A DNA stretch of 64,000 bases from contig NZ_JPEO01000002.1 in assembly GCF_000753795.1 (NCBI RefSeq), positions 186,001-250,000 on the forward strand. Direction: 5' to 3'. The notes under the pieces are model-generated. The model saw nothing but the letters and a program-made list of their open reading frames with translations, ran no database searches and was not told the DNA's origin. Source of the stretch: Shewanella mangrovi. Its GTDB lineage: Bacteria > Pseudomonadota > Gammaproteobacteria > Enterobacterales > Shewanellaceae. The translations under genes and the position numbers were made by a program. Positions 50,432 through 61,004 of this stretch are shown here, piece after piece. Numbering within the stretch: position 1 is the first letter of the stretch; each line of letters opens with the position of its first letter.

Positions 50432-51333
50432 GCCTCATTAAATGCCAAAACCTCAGCCGTGCTTACGGCAGTAAGATGGCGCTCAACAATGTTGATCTCA
50501 CCTTAGAAGCAGGTCACCCCATTGCGTTAGTCGGACCAAATGGCGCAGGTAAAACCACGCTGTTCAGCCTATTACTGGGCTATATCCGGCCAACATCTGG
50601 TAGCATTGAAGTGCTGGGATATGCCCCAGGCCACCCATCGCTGCGCAATAATATTGGTGCCCTGCCGCAAGACGCCAAGCTAGATCCTGATTTTACCCTT
50701 GAGCAGCAGCTCAGTTTATTTGCGCAACTGCGTGGTATGTCAGCCAAGACCGCGAAAAGAGAGGCCGCAAGAGTATTATCTTTGGTGCAACTGAGTGACG
50801 CGCTGAAACAAAAACCAACGGCACTAAGTCACGGTATGAGCAAACGTGTTGCGATCGCTCAGGCGTTGATTGGCAGTCCAAAGCTCATTTTATTGGATGA
50901 ACCTACGGCGGGGATTGATCCGGCCAATGCGCGCATCATTCGAGAGTTGATTGCCCAGCTATCTGACAGCACCACTTTTATCGTCAGCTCACATAATCTT
51001 GATGAGCTAGAACGCTTATGCGATCAAGTGGTGTTCCTTGAGCAAGGAGCGTTAAAACAGCAGGTATCGATTGCTGCGGGGAATCATGCCAGCCACTATT
51101 ACACCTTGCAGCTACAACAAGCTGATGACCAACAGGTACAACAAATGCTTGCTCAGCAACCCGGTGTTATTAAGGTCAATATCGCTGCCCACCACACCTT
51201 TGTGATTGAGTATCAAGAATCAGCCACCGAACTCGATCTGCAGTTGCTCACCCTGTGTAAGCAGCAAGCTTGGCCTTATCGTTTACTGCTCAATGGCCGT
51301 TCTTTGGAAGACACCCTCTTCGCCAGTCATTAG
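50428..51333 (+). CDS. ABC transporter ATP-binding protein
   Basis: ATPase partner of the preceding permease, 301 residues. Walker A GPNGAGKTTL, a signature region LSHGMSKRVAIAQAL (LSHGM replaces the usual LSGGQ), Walker B LILLDEPTAGIDP and switch VSSHNLDELE. The C-terminal ~85 residues form the extra domain seen in ABC-2 exporters. Start ATG overlaps the permease stop. Confidence 0.92.
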   Translation: MSLIKCQNLSRAYGSKMALNNVDLTLEAGHPIALVGPNGAGKTTLFSLLLGYIRPTSGSIEVLGYAPGHPSLRNNIGALPQDAKLDPDFTLEQQLSLFAQLRGMSAKTAKREAARVLSLVQLSDALKQKPTALSHGMSKRVAIAQALIGSPKLILLDEPTAGIDPANARIIRELIAQLSDSTTFIVSSHNLDELERLCDQVVFLEQGALKQQVSIAAGNHASHYYTLQLQQADDQQVQQMLAQQPGVIKVNIAAHHTFVIEYQESATELDLQLLTLCKQQAWPYRLLLNGRSLEDTLFASH

Positions 51334-51338
51334 TATCG

Positions 51339-51373
51339 AGGCAAACACTGGCGATCATCGCCAGTGTTTGCCT
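51339..51373 (+). terminator. Very long perfect hairpin after the ABC operon
   Basis: Arms of 17 bases (AGGCAAACACTGGCGAT and its exact complement) around a single base, six bases past the stop codon. No T run follows. It may end the transcript with Rho's help or protect the 3' end. Confidence 0.55.
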
Positions 51374-51483
51374 TCATCGCCCAATTTCACTGCCCGCACC
51401 GCAGCTCTGCGACCAAGGTCGTGATTCACGTTATTTGAAAATTCACGCTAAGCTTTAATCAGTGTCTTTGATGGAGTTTGCGG

Positions 51484-52594
51484 ATGGAACAACTGACGTC
51501 ATCCCCCCCAACCTTGCTGGTGATAGACGATATTCCCGATAATCTGCACTTGATGTACCAACTGTTTAAGGATGACTACAAAGTAAAAGGCGCCAACTGT
51601 GGTGCACGCGGTATTGATGTTGCGGAAATCAGCCAGCCCGGTTTAATTCTGCTGGATGTGATGATGCCTGATATGGACGGCTTTGAAGTATGTCGTCATC
51701 TAAAATCCAGCCCGCTGACGCAGCATATTCCAGTGATCTTCGTTACCGCCAAAACCGAAAAACTGGATGAGACTCTCGGCTTACAACTTGGCGCCGTTGA
51801 TTACATTACCAAGCCGCTCAATCCCGATATTATAAAATCGCGCGTTAACACCCATATTCAATTAAAAATTGCGCAAGACCTGCTCAAAGGCGAAAACCAA
51901 GCGCTCGGCAAAGAGGTGGAGCGCCGCACCCGTGAAGTATTGAAGCAGCAAGAGGACGTACAAGCGATCCAAGATATCGCCTTTTATGCCATGGTTTCAC
52001 TGGCAGAAACCCGCGATAACGAAACCGGTAATCACATCTGCCGCACCCAAAATTACATCAAACGCCTTGCCGAACAGCTAAGTTTGCATCCGCAGTACGC
52101 TGCCCAGTTAGATCCGGTCACCATAGATCTGCTGTATAAATCCGCGCCACTGCATGATATAGGTAAGATTGGTATCTCAGACACTATCTTGTTGAAAAAA
52201 GGCAAACTTACCGAAGCGGAATTTGAGATTATGAAAACCCACACGACTATTGGTCACCAAGCTATACAAAAAGCGGAAGTGGTCACGGGTAGAAAGATGG
52301 AGTTTCTTAAATATGCTAAGGAAATAGCTTATTATCATCATGAGCATTGGGACGGTAATGGCTATCTCACAGGACTCGCGGGTACAGCAATTCCGCTCTC
52401 CGCTCGGTTAATGGCAGTCCGATGTGTACGACGCATTAATCAGTCGCCGCGTATACAAACCTGCATTTACCCATCAGGATGCAGTCGCGTTAATTTTAGC
52501 GGGTAGAGGTAGCCATTTTGACCCAGATATTGTCGACGCTTTTGCCACAATATCCAATGAGCTATACGAGATTGCATTGCGTTACCAAAACTAA
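51484..52594 (+). pseudogene. Response regulator with HD-GYP domain, frameshifted
   Basis: c-di-GMP phosphodiesterase-type regulator interrupted near its end. The ATG at 51484 has GGAG seven bases before. Receiver (about 8-125; LLVIDDIPDN, phospho-Asp in ILLDVMMPDMDG), then the HD-GYP domain with HDIGKIGI and HHEHWDGNGYLTG (GYP changed to GYL). At about 52417-52421 the frame shifts: after LMAV the reading continues in +1 as DVYDALISRRVYKP and ends at TAA 52594, restoring the normal family C-terminus. Adding two bases would mend it. It may be a true mutation or an assembly error. It is followed 29 bases on by a sensor kinase gene. Confidence 0.85.
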
Positions 52595-52623
52595 GTGACT
52601 AAGCAGCCAACAGTGGAACAGGA

Positions 52624-55071
52624 ATGACACAGAATATCAGTACCCAAGTATGGGTTTGGCGCTCGATGGTAAAGACCGGCATTATCCCGCTTATTGTCGT
52701 GGAGTCGGTGCTGATTGCTATCTATTTGCTTAGTAACCATTTTATTAGTAACGACAACATGCAGTACATCTATCAACAGGTGAATAACGAACTGCAAATA
52801 TCTTCCACCCGTGAAGCAAAAATCATCGGCGAACAACTCGAGAACATCGGCAAGCTTACCAATCTTTATCGCCGCGAAGCAGAGCGTGTGCTGGCACATC
52901 GTCTCAGCGCTAATCCAAGTGAAGCTGCAAATCTGGCGCTGAGTGATGCGGGTGTGCTGTATTCAAGGCAGGACTTAGGTGGCGCCTCCTCCTATTACTC
53001 GGCACTCACACAACATAAAGAACTTGATAAAGTCTACACGCTGGCGCAGCTCGACCCGCTGATGCAGCAGCTTAAGTTAAGTAATTCGTTAGTCGCCGCC
53101 GTATATTTCAACAGTTGGGACTCCTATAACCGCATCTATCCTTGGGTAGATGCGGCGGAGCAATTCCCCCCCAATATGAACATTCCTGAATTCAACTTTT
53201 ATTATTTGGCAGATGCCGAACATAATCCCGAGCGCGATGTGGTGTGGACCGACGTTTATATCGACCCTGCAGGCCAAGGTTGGATGGCATCGGCAGTAGC
53301 GCCTGTATATGAGGCTGATTTTCTCGAGGGTGTAGTCGGATTTGATTTAACTGTCAGCAGGATTATTCAAAACATTCAAAGCCTCAGCGTACCTTGGGAT
53401 GGCTATGCGGTACTGACAAGTGAAAATGGCAGCATCATGGCGCTACCACCCAAAGGGGAAAAGGATTTTGGTCTAAAAGAATTGACCGATTACGACTATC
53501 AGCAAGCGATTACGAAAGAGGTGTTTAAGCCAGATGATTTTAATCTCAATAAACGCAGCGACACCGCGGAGCTGAGTCAACAGCTCAGACAACAACCACA
53601 GGGCATTATACAAACAATGCTGCACGGCGAACAAAAATTGGTTGCGTGGTCGAGCATTCCGCAAACCAAGTGGCAACTGCTGATTATTGTCGATGAAAAC
53701 AAGATGTATGCCGAATCTCGTGCCTTAGAAAATAAGTATCGTCATATTGGCTATCTATTGATTGCCGGTTTGATCGGCTTTTACTCGTTGTTTTTGGCCT
53801 TTATTTGGGTGTCCTCAAAACGCATGAGCCGCGCCATTGCTGAGCCACTGTCACAAATGCGCGACATGGTCGATAAAGTCAGTGTCGGCGATTTCAACGT
53901 CTCGCACGATGGTTTTCAATTGAAAGAAATTGATGATACCGCCGATGCCATTCACCACATGGGCAACAAATTAGACAAACTCACCAGCGCGCTAAAAGAG
54001 GCCAAGCTGCAAGCAGAAAATGCTAATGTGGCGAAGAGCCAGTTTATCTCTAATATCAGCCACGAAATCCGAACACCAATGAATTCTATTCTGGGAATGG
54101 CACATCTGTTGATGAATTCCAATTTGGATTTCGAGCAGCGTAGTCACTTGTTGAAAATTGATAAATCAGGCCGCCACCTACTATCACTTATCAACGACAT
54201 TCTCGACCTGTCAAAAATCGATGCGGGTAAGGTTGAGATTGAACAAGTCCCGTTTGATCTCAATGCCATCGTTCACGATGTGCGCGATCTGTTTGAATAC
54301 AAAGCGAGTCACCACGGTGTGCGCTTACATCTGCGCCTCAAAGAATCGCTGCCACCGGTGATAGGCGATCCGCTGCGGCTAAAGCAGGTGTTGCTCAATT
54401 TTGTCAGCAATGCGATTAAATTCAGCGAAAATGGCGATGTCACCATTCGCGTTAACGTCATTGAAAACGACGGTCAGCAGTTGAAAATACACTTTAGTGT
54501 TGAAGATACCGGAATCGGTTTAACGGCTGAGCAGCAAACCCGTATTTTCGATTCATTTCAACAAGCAGACACATCGATAACACGTAAGTACGGTGGCACC
54601 GGACTTGGACTCACCATCTCTAAGCATATTGCGGATTTGATGGGCGGTGAAATTGGCGTCAACAGTGAAGCGGGCGAAGGGAGCACCTTTTGGTTAACCC
54701 TCTGTCTGCCTATTGATGCTAACGCCAATGCCGTACATCGCGTTAACGACCTAAACCGCAGAGCCACTGATACCATTATCCCTGCCGAACCAACACCATG
54801 CAGTGCCCACGATTTGCAGCAGATAGATGAAAAGCTGCAGCAGCTTGCAACGCTGCTACAGGATTATGATTTAGCAGCAGAGCACTATTTCTCACAGCAT
54901 AAAGCGTGTTTTGAGATAGCAAACGCGCCGCTGAGTCGCTTGCTGGCAGGACGAGTCAGCAGCTATGAATTTGATAGTGCACTAACCTTAGTTAAACAAA
55001 TCCGCATTGAGTTAGCGGCGCGCATTGCCACCCTAGACGACAGTTCATCGGCATCGTTAGATAATCCTTAG
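52624..55071 (+). CDS. Membrane histidine kinase with double-Cache sensor, HAMP and Hpt-like tail
   Basis: 815 residues. Helix about 15-36, periplasmic double-Cache domain (about 37-365; [35 protein letters not shown]), second helix about 372-395, HAMP (about 400-450), HisKA with [19 protein letters not shown], HATPase ([31 protein letters not shown]). The C-terminal ~90 residues are helical and resemble an Hpt domain, but I see no clear phosphorylatable His in it. Likely partner of the adjacent HD-GYP protein. Its last 4 bases overlap the convergent nucleoside permease gene. Confidence 0.88.
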   Translation: MTQNISTQVWVWRSMVKTGIIPLIVVESVLIAIYLLSNHFISNDNMQYIYQQVNNELQISSTREAKIIGEQLENIGKLTNLYRREAERVLAHRLSANPSEAANLALSDAGVLYSRQDLGGASSYYSALTQHKELDKVYTLAQLDPLMQQLKLSNSLVAAVYFNSWDSYNRIYPWVDAAEQFPPNMNIPEFNFYYLADAEHNPERDVVWTDVYIDPAGQGWMASAVAPVYEADFLEGVVGFDLTVSRIIQNIQSLSVPWDGYAVLTSENGSIMALPPKGEKDFGLKELTDYDYQQAITKEVFKPDDFNLNKRSDTAELSQQLRQQPQGIIQTMLHGEQKLVAWSSIPQTKWQLLIIVDENKMYAESRALENKYRHIGYLLIAGLIGFYSLFLAFIWVSSKRMSRAIAEPLSQMRDMVDKVSVGDFNVSHDGFQLKEIDDTADAIHHMGNKLDKLTSALKEAKLQAENANVAKSQFISNISHEIRTPMNSILGMAHLLMNSNLDFEQRSHLLKIDKSGRHLLSLINDILDLSKIDAGKVEIEQVPFDLNAIVHDVRDLFEYKASHHGVRLHLRLKESLPPVIGDPLRLKQVLLNFVSNAIKFSENGDVTIRVNVIENDGQQLKIHFSVEDTGIGLTAEQQTRIFDSFQQADTSITRKYGGTGLGLTISKHIADLMGGEIGVNSEAGEGSTFWLTLCLPIDANANAVHRVNDLNRRATDTIIPAEPTPCSAHDLQQIDEKLQQLATLLQDYDLAAEHYFSQHKACFEIANAPLSRLLAGRVSSYEFDSALTLVKQIRIELAARIATLDDSSSASLDNP

Positions 55072-56087
55072 ATCCCCGATTGCCATTGCGGCCAATGCTG
55101 AATGATGTGCTCACTGACCGCATGGGCAACACGATAGGCATTGATCACCGCTGGCTTGTAACCACTGCCATTCGCAGCCAGTGCGTCTGCGGCAGTTTGA
55201 CCCGGCCCTTCCTGATCAAAATCAGAGCCAGTGCGCAGCACTAACAATCTGTTAAAGTCTAGTTTTCCGGCGTCTGCGCCCCGTTTTAGCGCTGTTAGGC
55301 TGGCGTTATCTTCCATCTGAGTGGTACAGATGTGCGCTTTGCCTTCAGTCAGCACCGCCGCATGCTGTTCCATAGCGCTGGCAATCTTACTGCCGACCCA
55401 AAAGGTGTCGGCTGAAACGGTATCGCATATCGACACAAAGGGCGCGCCTGCGGCTATCGAACCCGCCGGATAGATTTGCCGATCGGCTTGCGCCTCAGGT
55501 GTATCGAGTAATGACACATCTTTACTGAGTTGATAGGCCTTTTGCAGCAAGGTTTCATTCAACTGAAACACTTCAGTCCCTGCGCGCCATTTAGGTGCTT
55601 CACCCGGTTGACTGGCACCCAGTGCGAATAGTCCATGTTGCCAGCCTTTAGGCATCTGCCGCGCATCCATACGATGCACTAACCCACCATCAACGGCGTA
55701 ACGCGCCCAATGCGCTGAACCTAAGGTGCCATACGCTGGGTTAACCCCACCAATGCCAGCAATAATGATATAGCTTTGCTGCAAGTCTAACTGCGGATTA
55801 AGCACCACCGCCATGAGTGTACTGGCGGCATTGGCATAGCCCATATCGGTGGTAAGCATGCACAAGCCGGCATCATTGCACTGCAACTCAGGATATTTAT
55901 TGCTCAAGCCTGCCAACGTGTAATGCTGATTTAACTTCGCCTGTTGCTGCCACGGCGTAGCTTCACTGCCAAACATAGTGACCACCAGCACTTTAGGCTT
56001 AATGGTAGATGTAGGCGCTGCCGCAACACTATTAAATGCCAGCAAACTGGCACCCGCTAAGCTGAGCAACTTGATTGCATGTTTCAT
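55068..56087 (-). CDS. Purine nucleoside permease (NUP) family protein
   Basis: 339 residues with a signal peptide (about 1-24, ending FNSVAAA). NUP-family motifs: [48 protein letters not shown] and [11 protein letters not shown]. The fold is related to nucleoside phosphorylases, and with a signal peptide it is probably periplasmic; the permease label comes from the yeast relative and may mislead. Divergent from the ABC ATPase gene. Confidence 0.85.
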   Translation of the reverse strand: MKHAIKLLSLAGASLLAFNSVAAAPTSTIKPKVLVVTMFGSEATPWQQQAKLNQHYTLAGLSNKYPELQCNDAGLCMLTTDMGYANAASTLMAVVLNPQLDLQQSYIIIAGIGGVNPAYGTLGSAHWARYAVDGGLVHRMDARQMPKGWQHGLFALGASQPGEAPKWRAGTEVFQLNETLLQKAYQLSKDVSLLDTPEAQADRQIYPAGSIAAGAPFVSICDTVSADTFWVGSKIASAMEQHAAVLTEGKAHICTTQMEDNASLTALKRGADAGKLDFNRLLVLRTGSDFDQEGPGQTAADALAANGSGYKPAVINAYRVAHAVSEHIIQHWPQWQSGI

Positions 56088-56237
56088 CTAACAAACCTCT
56101 GTAATTATCATTTTTATTTTTTGTCAGCGCTTTATTTGAGTTGAGTATGAGGGTACAGCGCCATTTGTTCACTGCAGCGTAACACGACTTTCAAACCGAC
56201 AGATAAAATTTTATTGCGTAAATTCAGTAGAATACTG

Positions 56238-56258
56238 TCATATCAGCGTTGTATATGA
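56238..56258. repeat. Inverted repeat in the NUP-ABC divergent region
   Basis: TCATAT, nine bases, ATATGA; 59-79 bases before the ABC ATPase start. Possible operator. Confidence 0.25.
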
Positions 56259-56316
56259 TGACCTAGCTATGGCAGCATGCCACTATGCAATCACTTAACA
56301 TGGCCAAGGAACTGGC

Positions 56317-56943
56317 GTGCATCAACTTGCGTTTCACTCGGTGAGTCACCGTTTTTCAGCACTGGCGAAAGCGCCATTACTAAATAATGTCTCACAGATT
56401 TTTCAGCAGCCAATTACGCTTATCACTGGTCCCAACGGCAGTGGCAAAACCACCTTTTTGATGATTGCTGCCGGGCTACTCATTCCCACACAAGGCCATG
56501 TGAGCTTTAATCAGCAGCCGGTCACTGCGCTAGCGCAAAAAGCTAACATCGGCATCAGCGCTACCAAAGTTGCCTTACCCGCTTTTTACACAGCAAAGGA
56601 GCTACTGCAGTTTCACTGCGATATGTTCAACTGCACTTTGGATACCACTTGGGTGGATAATTTGGGTCTGACTCCCTTTCTTAATTCGCAAATTGGTGAG
56701 CTATCGCTGGGGAATGAGAAAAAACTGAGTTTACTGACCGCAATCTTGCACCAACCACAATTACTGCTGTTGGACGAGCCGTTCAATGGGCTTGATGATG
56801 CAAGTCGTGCCGCCCTGCTTCGATTTTTACAAGACTTTAGCGGACAGTTGATCATCGCCAGTCACGAACCACTACAGATCGCCGACCGCGCCATCTGCCA
56901 TATTGCGATAAGTGAACTCAAGCACGGCGCAGATGTATCGTGA
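56317..56943 (+). CDS. ABC transporter ATP-binding protein, second system
   Basis: Short ATPase, 208 residues, in the CcmA-like size class. Starts at GTG 56317 with AAGGA seven bases before. Walker A GPNGSGKTTF, signature LSLGNEKKLSLL (LSLGN for LSGGQ), Walker B LLLLDEPFNGLDD, switch IASHEPL. Overlaps the following permease start by 1-4 bases. Its substrate is not predictable. Confidence 0.9.
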   Translation: MHQLAFHSVSHRFSALAKAPLLNNVSQIFQQPITLITGPNGSGKTTFLMIAAGLLIPTQGHVSFNQQPVTALAQKANIGISATKVALPAFYTAKELLQFHCDMFNCTLDTTWVDNLGLTPFLNSQIGELSLGNEKKLSLLTAILHQPQLLLLDEPFNGLDDASRAALLRFLQDFSGQLIIASHEPLQIADRAICHIAISELKHGADVS

Positions 56944-58094
56944 TGAATTACTGGCAATTTCGCTACCGCATTTACCGCACGTTCCTGCACACGTGGCGGG
57001 AAAGCTTGCAGCAAATCAGCATTGCGCTGGTAGCGCTGTTTCCGCTGGCGATACAAGCATTGCCGTTTCTGGCGCTGGTTGCGCTTGGCATATTGGCGGA
57101 TCCCTCCACTGAACCACGACAATATTTTATTACGCTGTGGGGCTACCAACTGCTGTTGCATAGCTGGGTGCTGTTGCAACGTGACGGCATTACCGCCGCG
57201 ACCTACCAACCTTACCTTAACTCGCTCCCCATCAGCCGCCGCAAACATCGGCTTATCGAATTACGTCTCATGGTTTATGCGGCCAATTTGTTATTACTGG
57301 CACCTTTGGCTTTTTGGGGCTATCTCGCCGCAATACACGAAGATCAACTATTGCGCGTTAATGCGGATGTGTGGCTGAACTTTTTGCCGCTAACAGCTCT
57401 GGTGGTTTTGAGTGGATACTACAGTTGGATAGCAGTTTATCGGCGTTATCCTTGGCTGAGTCTGTTACTGATGCCGTTGCTGTTGCTGCCCGCCAGCTCA
57501 AACCTGTCGATTGCGACAATACTCGCCATTTGGCTGCTTGCTCTGGCGCTAGAGCAAACGATGGGTTCGCCCGTGCGGCGAGTAATGACCAGTCTAAAAC
57601 AACGCGGTATTCGTCCTGCGGCGGGCCGTTTAAATCGCATTTTCTATTTCAAAGCGGATAAACAAGGCTGGTTTACCCAGTTACTGCGCTTAGTGGCTTT
57701 ATTGCTGCTGCTCATCATTAGCGACAGCTTTATCTCACAGGTGAGTCGCGAAGTGCAGTCAGCGGTCGCCAATACCTTTTGCTTTTTTATCGCCATACTG
57801 CTCGCAAGTAAGTTGATTGAGCTACAAAAATTACATGAGACTTACCACTACTATTTAGCAGCCTTACCGCAGAGCAAGAAGCGACGCACCATGTCCGCCA
57901 TCGTCTATTTATGGCTCTATAGCGGTATCGCCTTCGCCCTCATTGCGTGGTTTCAACTGTTCTCACTACACAACTGGGCATTGTTGCTGCTGTTTTTTAG
58001 TAGTGCACAAATTGGCATCTTGCTGAATCGGCGATATTTTTTAGCCGTCCCCGTCATCGTGGCACTACTGCTTTGGCTGACCAGCGCAAGCTAA
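56943..58094 (+). CDS. ABC transporter membrane protein, second system
   Basis: Integral membrane protein of 383-384 residues with ten or so hydrophobic stretches; starts at ATG 56943 (GTG 56940 also possible), overlapping the ATPase stop. I recognise no specific family, but size, coupling and hydrophobicity fit the permease of the preceding ATPase. Several long Leu runs (LLLMPLLLLP, LLLLLI) mark helices. Convergent with the MATE gene; I saw no terminator in the 35-base gap. Confidence 0.75.
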   Translation: MNYWQFRYRIYRTFLHTWRESLQQISIALVALFPLAIQALPFLALVALGILADPSTEPRQYFITLWGYQLLLHSWVLLQRDGITAATYQPYLNSLPISRRKHRLIELRLMVYAANLLLLAPLAFWGYLAAIHEDQLLRVNADVWLNFLPLTALVVLSGYYSWIAVYRRYPWLSLLLMPLLLLPASSNLSIATILAIWLLALALEQTMGSPVRRVMTSLKQRGIRPAAGRLNRIFYFKADKQGWFTQLLRLVALLLLLIISDSFISQVSREVQSAVANTFCFFIAILLASKLIELQKLHETYHYYLAALPQSKKRRTMSAIVYLWLYSGIAFALIAWFQLFSLHNWALLLLFFSSAQIGILLNRRYFLAVPVIVALLLWLTSAS

Positions 58095-58129
58095 CGCGTG
58101 TTACTTTGTATGCTGCAGCGCCTAGCCAA

Positions 58130-59473
58130 TCAACGACTCGACTTGGAAATACCATCTATCAGGCGATAAGCGGTCACCACACCGAGCGAGGCAAACATTA
58201 CCGAGCCAATCGCCTGCCCCAGCAATACGCCGTAAACACCGCCGAGTTTGGCACCATAAACTACGAACGGAATAGTACCCAGAGTGGCTTTGCCGATATT
58301 GAAATACATCGAGAATCTTGGTTTACCTAGGTTGTTAAAACAGGCGTTGGCAACAAACAGCGCACCATTAAAGGCAAAAAATATCGCCAACGAACTGCAG
58401 AAGAAGTGAATTAATGCGGAGGCGTCACCTTGCATATCGAACATCCACACCAAATAGTCTTGCAATAGAAACAACAGCACCGCAACGGATAGCACGTAAA
58501 CGGTGCAAAACTGTAAGGCGCGGGTAAGCGATTCTCGTAAGCGCTGCATCATGCCAGCCCCGAAATTCTGACCAATTATCGGACCAATGGCACCCGAGAG
58601 CGCGAAAATCATTCCAAAAGCAACCGGCGTAATCCGGCCGATGATGGCGAAACCAGCCACAAAGCTGTCACCAAAATCGGCAATAGATTTAGTGACAAAC
58701 GCATTCCCAAATGGTGTGGCGAGATTGGTGAGCATGGCGGGCGCGGCAATCGCCAAAATCGGCCGCAAGTCCTGTTTGAATGCAGGCAGAGAAAATGGCG
58801 TCCACAATCGATGCTTGTAAAAAATGGCATAGCCAGACAAACCAATCGCGCTGACGCGGGCCATCACTGAGGCCAGCGCTGCACCATCGATGCCCAATCC
58901 CAGCCCAAAGATCAGCAAGGGATCGAGTACAAAGTTGACTAATGCCCCTAACAGGGTCGAATACATCGACATCTTGGCATCGCCTACCGCGCGCAATGCG
59001 CCACTGAACGACATATTGAGACAGATGATGGGCATAGATGGCACGAGAATATGCAGATAGCGCGCGGCGTATTCCGCAGTTTCACCACTAGCGCCAATCA
59101 GACTCAGCAAGGGCGAAATTAAGCTCAGCACCACAGTTGCCATCACCACTGCTACCAGCAAAGTTACAGCACTGCTATTGACCAAAGTGCGCTTTGCTTT
59201 ATCCCAATCATGAGCGCCCACTGCGCGTGACATTAACGCCCCCAGCGCAATCGACAGTCCAATGCCAATAGAGATGGTAAAAAAGGAAATGGTCGTCGCA
59301 AATCCGACCGCAGACACCACCCGAATATCATCCAAAAAGCTCAAGAAAAACATGTCGATAAGATCGACAACAAACACCGCAGAGATGCCCATTGCGGCGG
59401 TGGAACTCATCACCAAAATGTGGCGCAGAATACTGCCTTCGACAAACTTGGCAGTGCGATTAGTTTGACTCAT
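58130..59473 (-). CDS. MATE-family multidrug/Na+ antiporter
   Basis: 447 residues with twelve hydrophobic helices in two halves, each beginning with the MATE pattern (GSILRHILVMSSTAAMG; RPILAIAAPAMLTNLATPFG). Drives export of organic cations against Na+ or H+ in this family; the substrate is unknown. Its start overlaps the K+ channel stop by 4 bases, so the two are cotranscribed, channel first. Confidence 0.9.
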   Translation of the reverse strand: MSQTNRTAKFVEGSILRHILVMSSTAAMGISAVFVVDLIDMFFLSFLDDIRVVSAVGFATTISFFTISIGIGLSIALGALMSRAVGAHDWDKAKRTLVNSSAVTLLVAVVMATVVLSLISPLLSLIGASGETAEYAARYLHILVPSMPIICLNMSFSGALRAVGDAKMSMYSTLLGALVNFVLDPLLIFGLGLGIDGAALASVMARVSAIGLSGYAIFYKHRLWTPFSLPAFKQDLRPILAIAAPAMLTNLATPFGNAFVTKSIADFGDSFVAGFAIIGRITPVAFGMIFALSGAIGPIIGQNFGAGMMQRLRESLTRALQFCTVYVLSVAVLLFLLQDYLVWMFDMQGDASALIHFFCSSLAIFFAFNGALFVANACFNNLGKPRFSMYFNIGKATLGTIPFVVYGAKLGGVYGVLLGQAIGSVMFASLGVVTAYRLIDGISKSSR

Positions 59474-60330
59474 TTCGACGTAGACTCAGATAACGGGGCT
59501 TCCAGTTCACTGCCGCAGTTATCACAGTAGTTGGCATTCAGCTCATGGCCTTTTTTAAGACAGTTAGCACAGCGGCGCAGATCGCGATTGCGACCGATTT
59601 CTTGGCCGATTTCAGCCGTCAATATCCCGGTAGGAATGGCGATAATGGAATAACCCAGCAGCATGGTAAACGCAGCGATTGCCTGCCCTAAGCTGGTTTG
59701 TGGCGTAATATCGCCATAGCCGACCGTGGTAATGGTCACAATGGTCCAATAGACGGATTTCGGAATCGAGGTAAAGCCGTTCTCCGGCCCTTCAATCACG
59801 TACATCACCGCGCTTAGCACCATGATGATCAAACTGACCGAGAAAAAGAAAATGAACACTTTACGCGATGATTGCATCATTGCGCGCAATAGCATATTTC
59901 CTTCACTTAAATAGCGCAGCAGCTTCAATACTCTGAAAATACGGAACAAACGCAGTACGCGGATCACCAAGGTCATGTTGGCGCCCGGGAAGAACAAGGC
60001 CAGATAGCTAGGTAAAATACTGAGCAGATCAACAATGCCGTAAAAGCTAAAACAGTACCGCAATGGATTGGTTGAGCAATATAAGCGCAACCCATATTCA
60101 ACGGTGAAGATGACCGTAAACAGCCACTCAAACAGGTAAATCAGCTCACCATATTGGTGATGAATACTGGCCACAGTATCGATATACACCAAGGCCACAC
60201 TCAACACGATGCAAACAATCAAGGCGAGATCAAACCAGCGGCCAGCTGGTGTTTCTGTGCCAAATATCACCTCACGCAATTTTTTCTTCAGAGGCGAATC
60301 ATGGTCATTGCCCGCTAACTCTTTTTTCAT
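59470..60330 (-). CDS. Voltage-gated-type potassium channel with C-terminal zinc ribbon
   Basis: 286 residues, six-helix ion-channel architecture: helices from about 30 to 225, an Arg-rich S4 (VIRVLRLFRIFRVLKLLRYL spans it) and the pore loop TITTVGYGDITPQT with the K+ selectivity filter. The cytoplasmic tail ends in CANCLKK...YCDNCGSEL, a CxxC-x12-CxxC zinc-ribbon motif that is unusual for a channel. Upstream gene of a pair with the MATE transporter. Confidence 0.9.
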   Translation of the reverse strand: MKKELAGNDHDSPLKKKLREVIFGTETPAGRWFDLALIVCIVLSVALVYIDTVASIHHQYGELIYLFEWLFTVIFTVEYGLRLYCSTNPLRYCFSFYGIVDLLSILPSYLALFFPGANMTLVIRVLRLFRIFRVLKLLRYLSEGNMLLRAMMQSSRKVFIFFFSVSLIIMVLSAVMYVIEGPENGFTSIPKSVYWTIVTITTVGYGDITPQTSLGQAIAAFTMLLGYSIIAIPTGILTAEIGQEIGRNRDLRRCANCLKKGHELNANYCDNCGSELEAPLSESTSK

Positions 60331-60500
60331 AACTCCATGTTCCTAACGAGCCGCAATCCAATAAAGCAAGGTATTTGCAGCGTAACAGGTCAAACTTTTT
60401 GAGGCACAATCATACAGCATCATCACAAGACTTCTATCCCCGCTGCGGATTGGGTATGATGCGGTCAGTTCTTGGCTTTAGTGAATAAAACTGCTCATCC

Positions 60501-60995
60501 ATGTTGTCGATTAAGTCTATTCTTGCCAGCATTTTCTTGCTGAGTCTTTCTGGCCTTGCTTGTGCCAGCCAACACGCTGATTTAGTGGTGATCAAAAAAT
60601 CTAAATCGCTGATGCAACTTATGTCTCAGGGAAAGGTGGTTAAACAGTATCGTATTGCCATGGGCGACAGACCTCAAGGCCATAAATTGCATGAAGGCGA
60701 TCAACGTACGCCAGAAGGCCGCTACATTCTGGATTACAAAAAACCAGACAGCGCTTATTACCGTTCGATTCATATCTCCTACCCTAATGACGATGATAGA
60801 TTTCGCGCCAAAGCACTCGGCATAGATCCGGGGGGCCAGATCATGATCCACGGTGAAAATCCACATTCTGAACTGCCGCCTGAAGAGGCACAGCAATATA
60901 ACTGGACCAACGGCTGCATCGCGGTCACCAATAAGCAGATGGATGAAATCTGGCAAATGGTGGACCCCGGCACTCCGATTGAAATCTGGCCTTAA
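60501..60995 (+). CDS. L,D-transpeptidase (YkuD domain)
   Basis: 164 residues with a signal peptide (about 1-22, LSGLACA). The YkuD catalytic region reads IMIHGENPHS and WTNGCIAVTN, giving the active Cys of the HxxN...SxGCI class. It crosslinks or links peptidoglycan and lipoproteins in the periplasm; which reaction is not clear. Lacks an obvious LysM domain. Ends 9 bases before yecM, so they are cotranscribed. Confidence 0.9.
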   Translation: MLSIKSILASIFLLSLSGLACASQHADLVVIKKSKSLMQLMSQGKVVKQYRIAMGDRPQGHKLHEGDQRTPEGRYILDYKKPDSAYYRSIHISYPNDDDRFRAKALGIDPGGQIMIHGENPHSELPPEEAQQYNWTNGCIAVTNKQMDEIWQMVDPGTPIEIWP

Positions 60996-61004
60996 GGAAC
61001 GGTT

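Noticed and set aside
49592..51333. A named drug or copper exporter
   Set aside because: Neither the permease nor the ATPase has a distinguishing motif; the substrate was left open.
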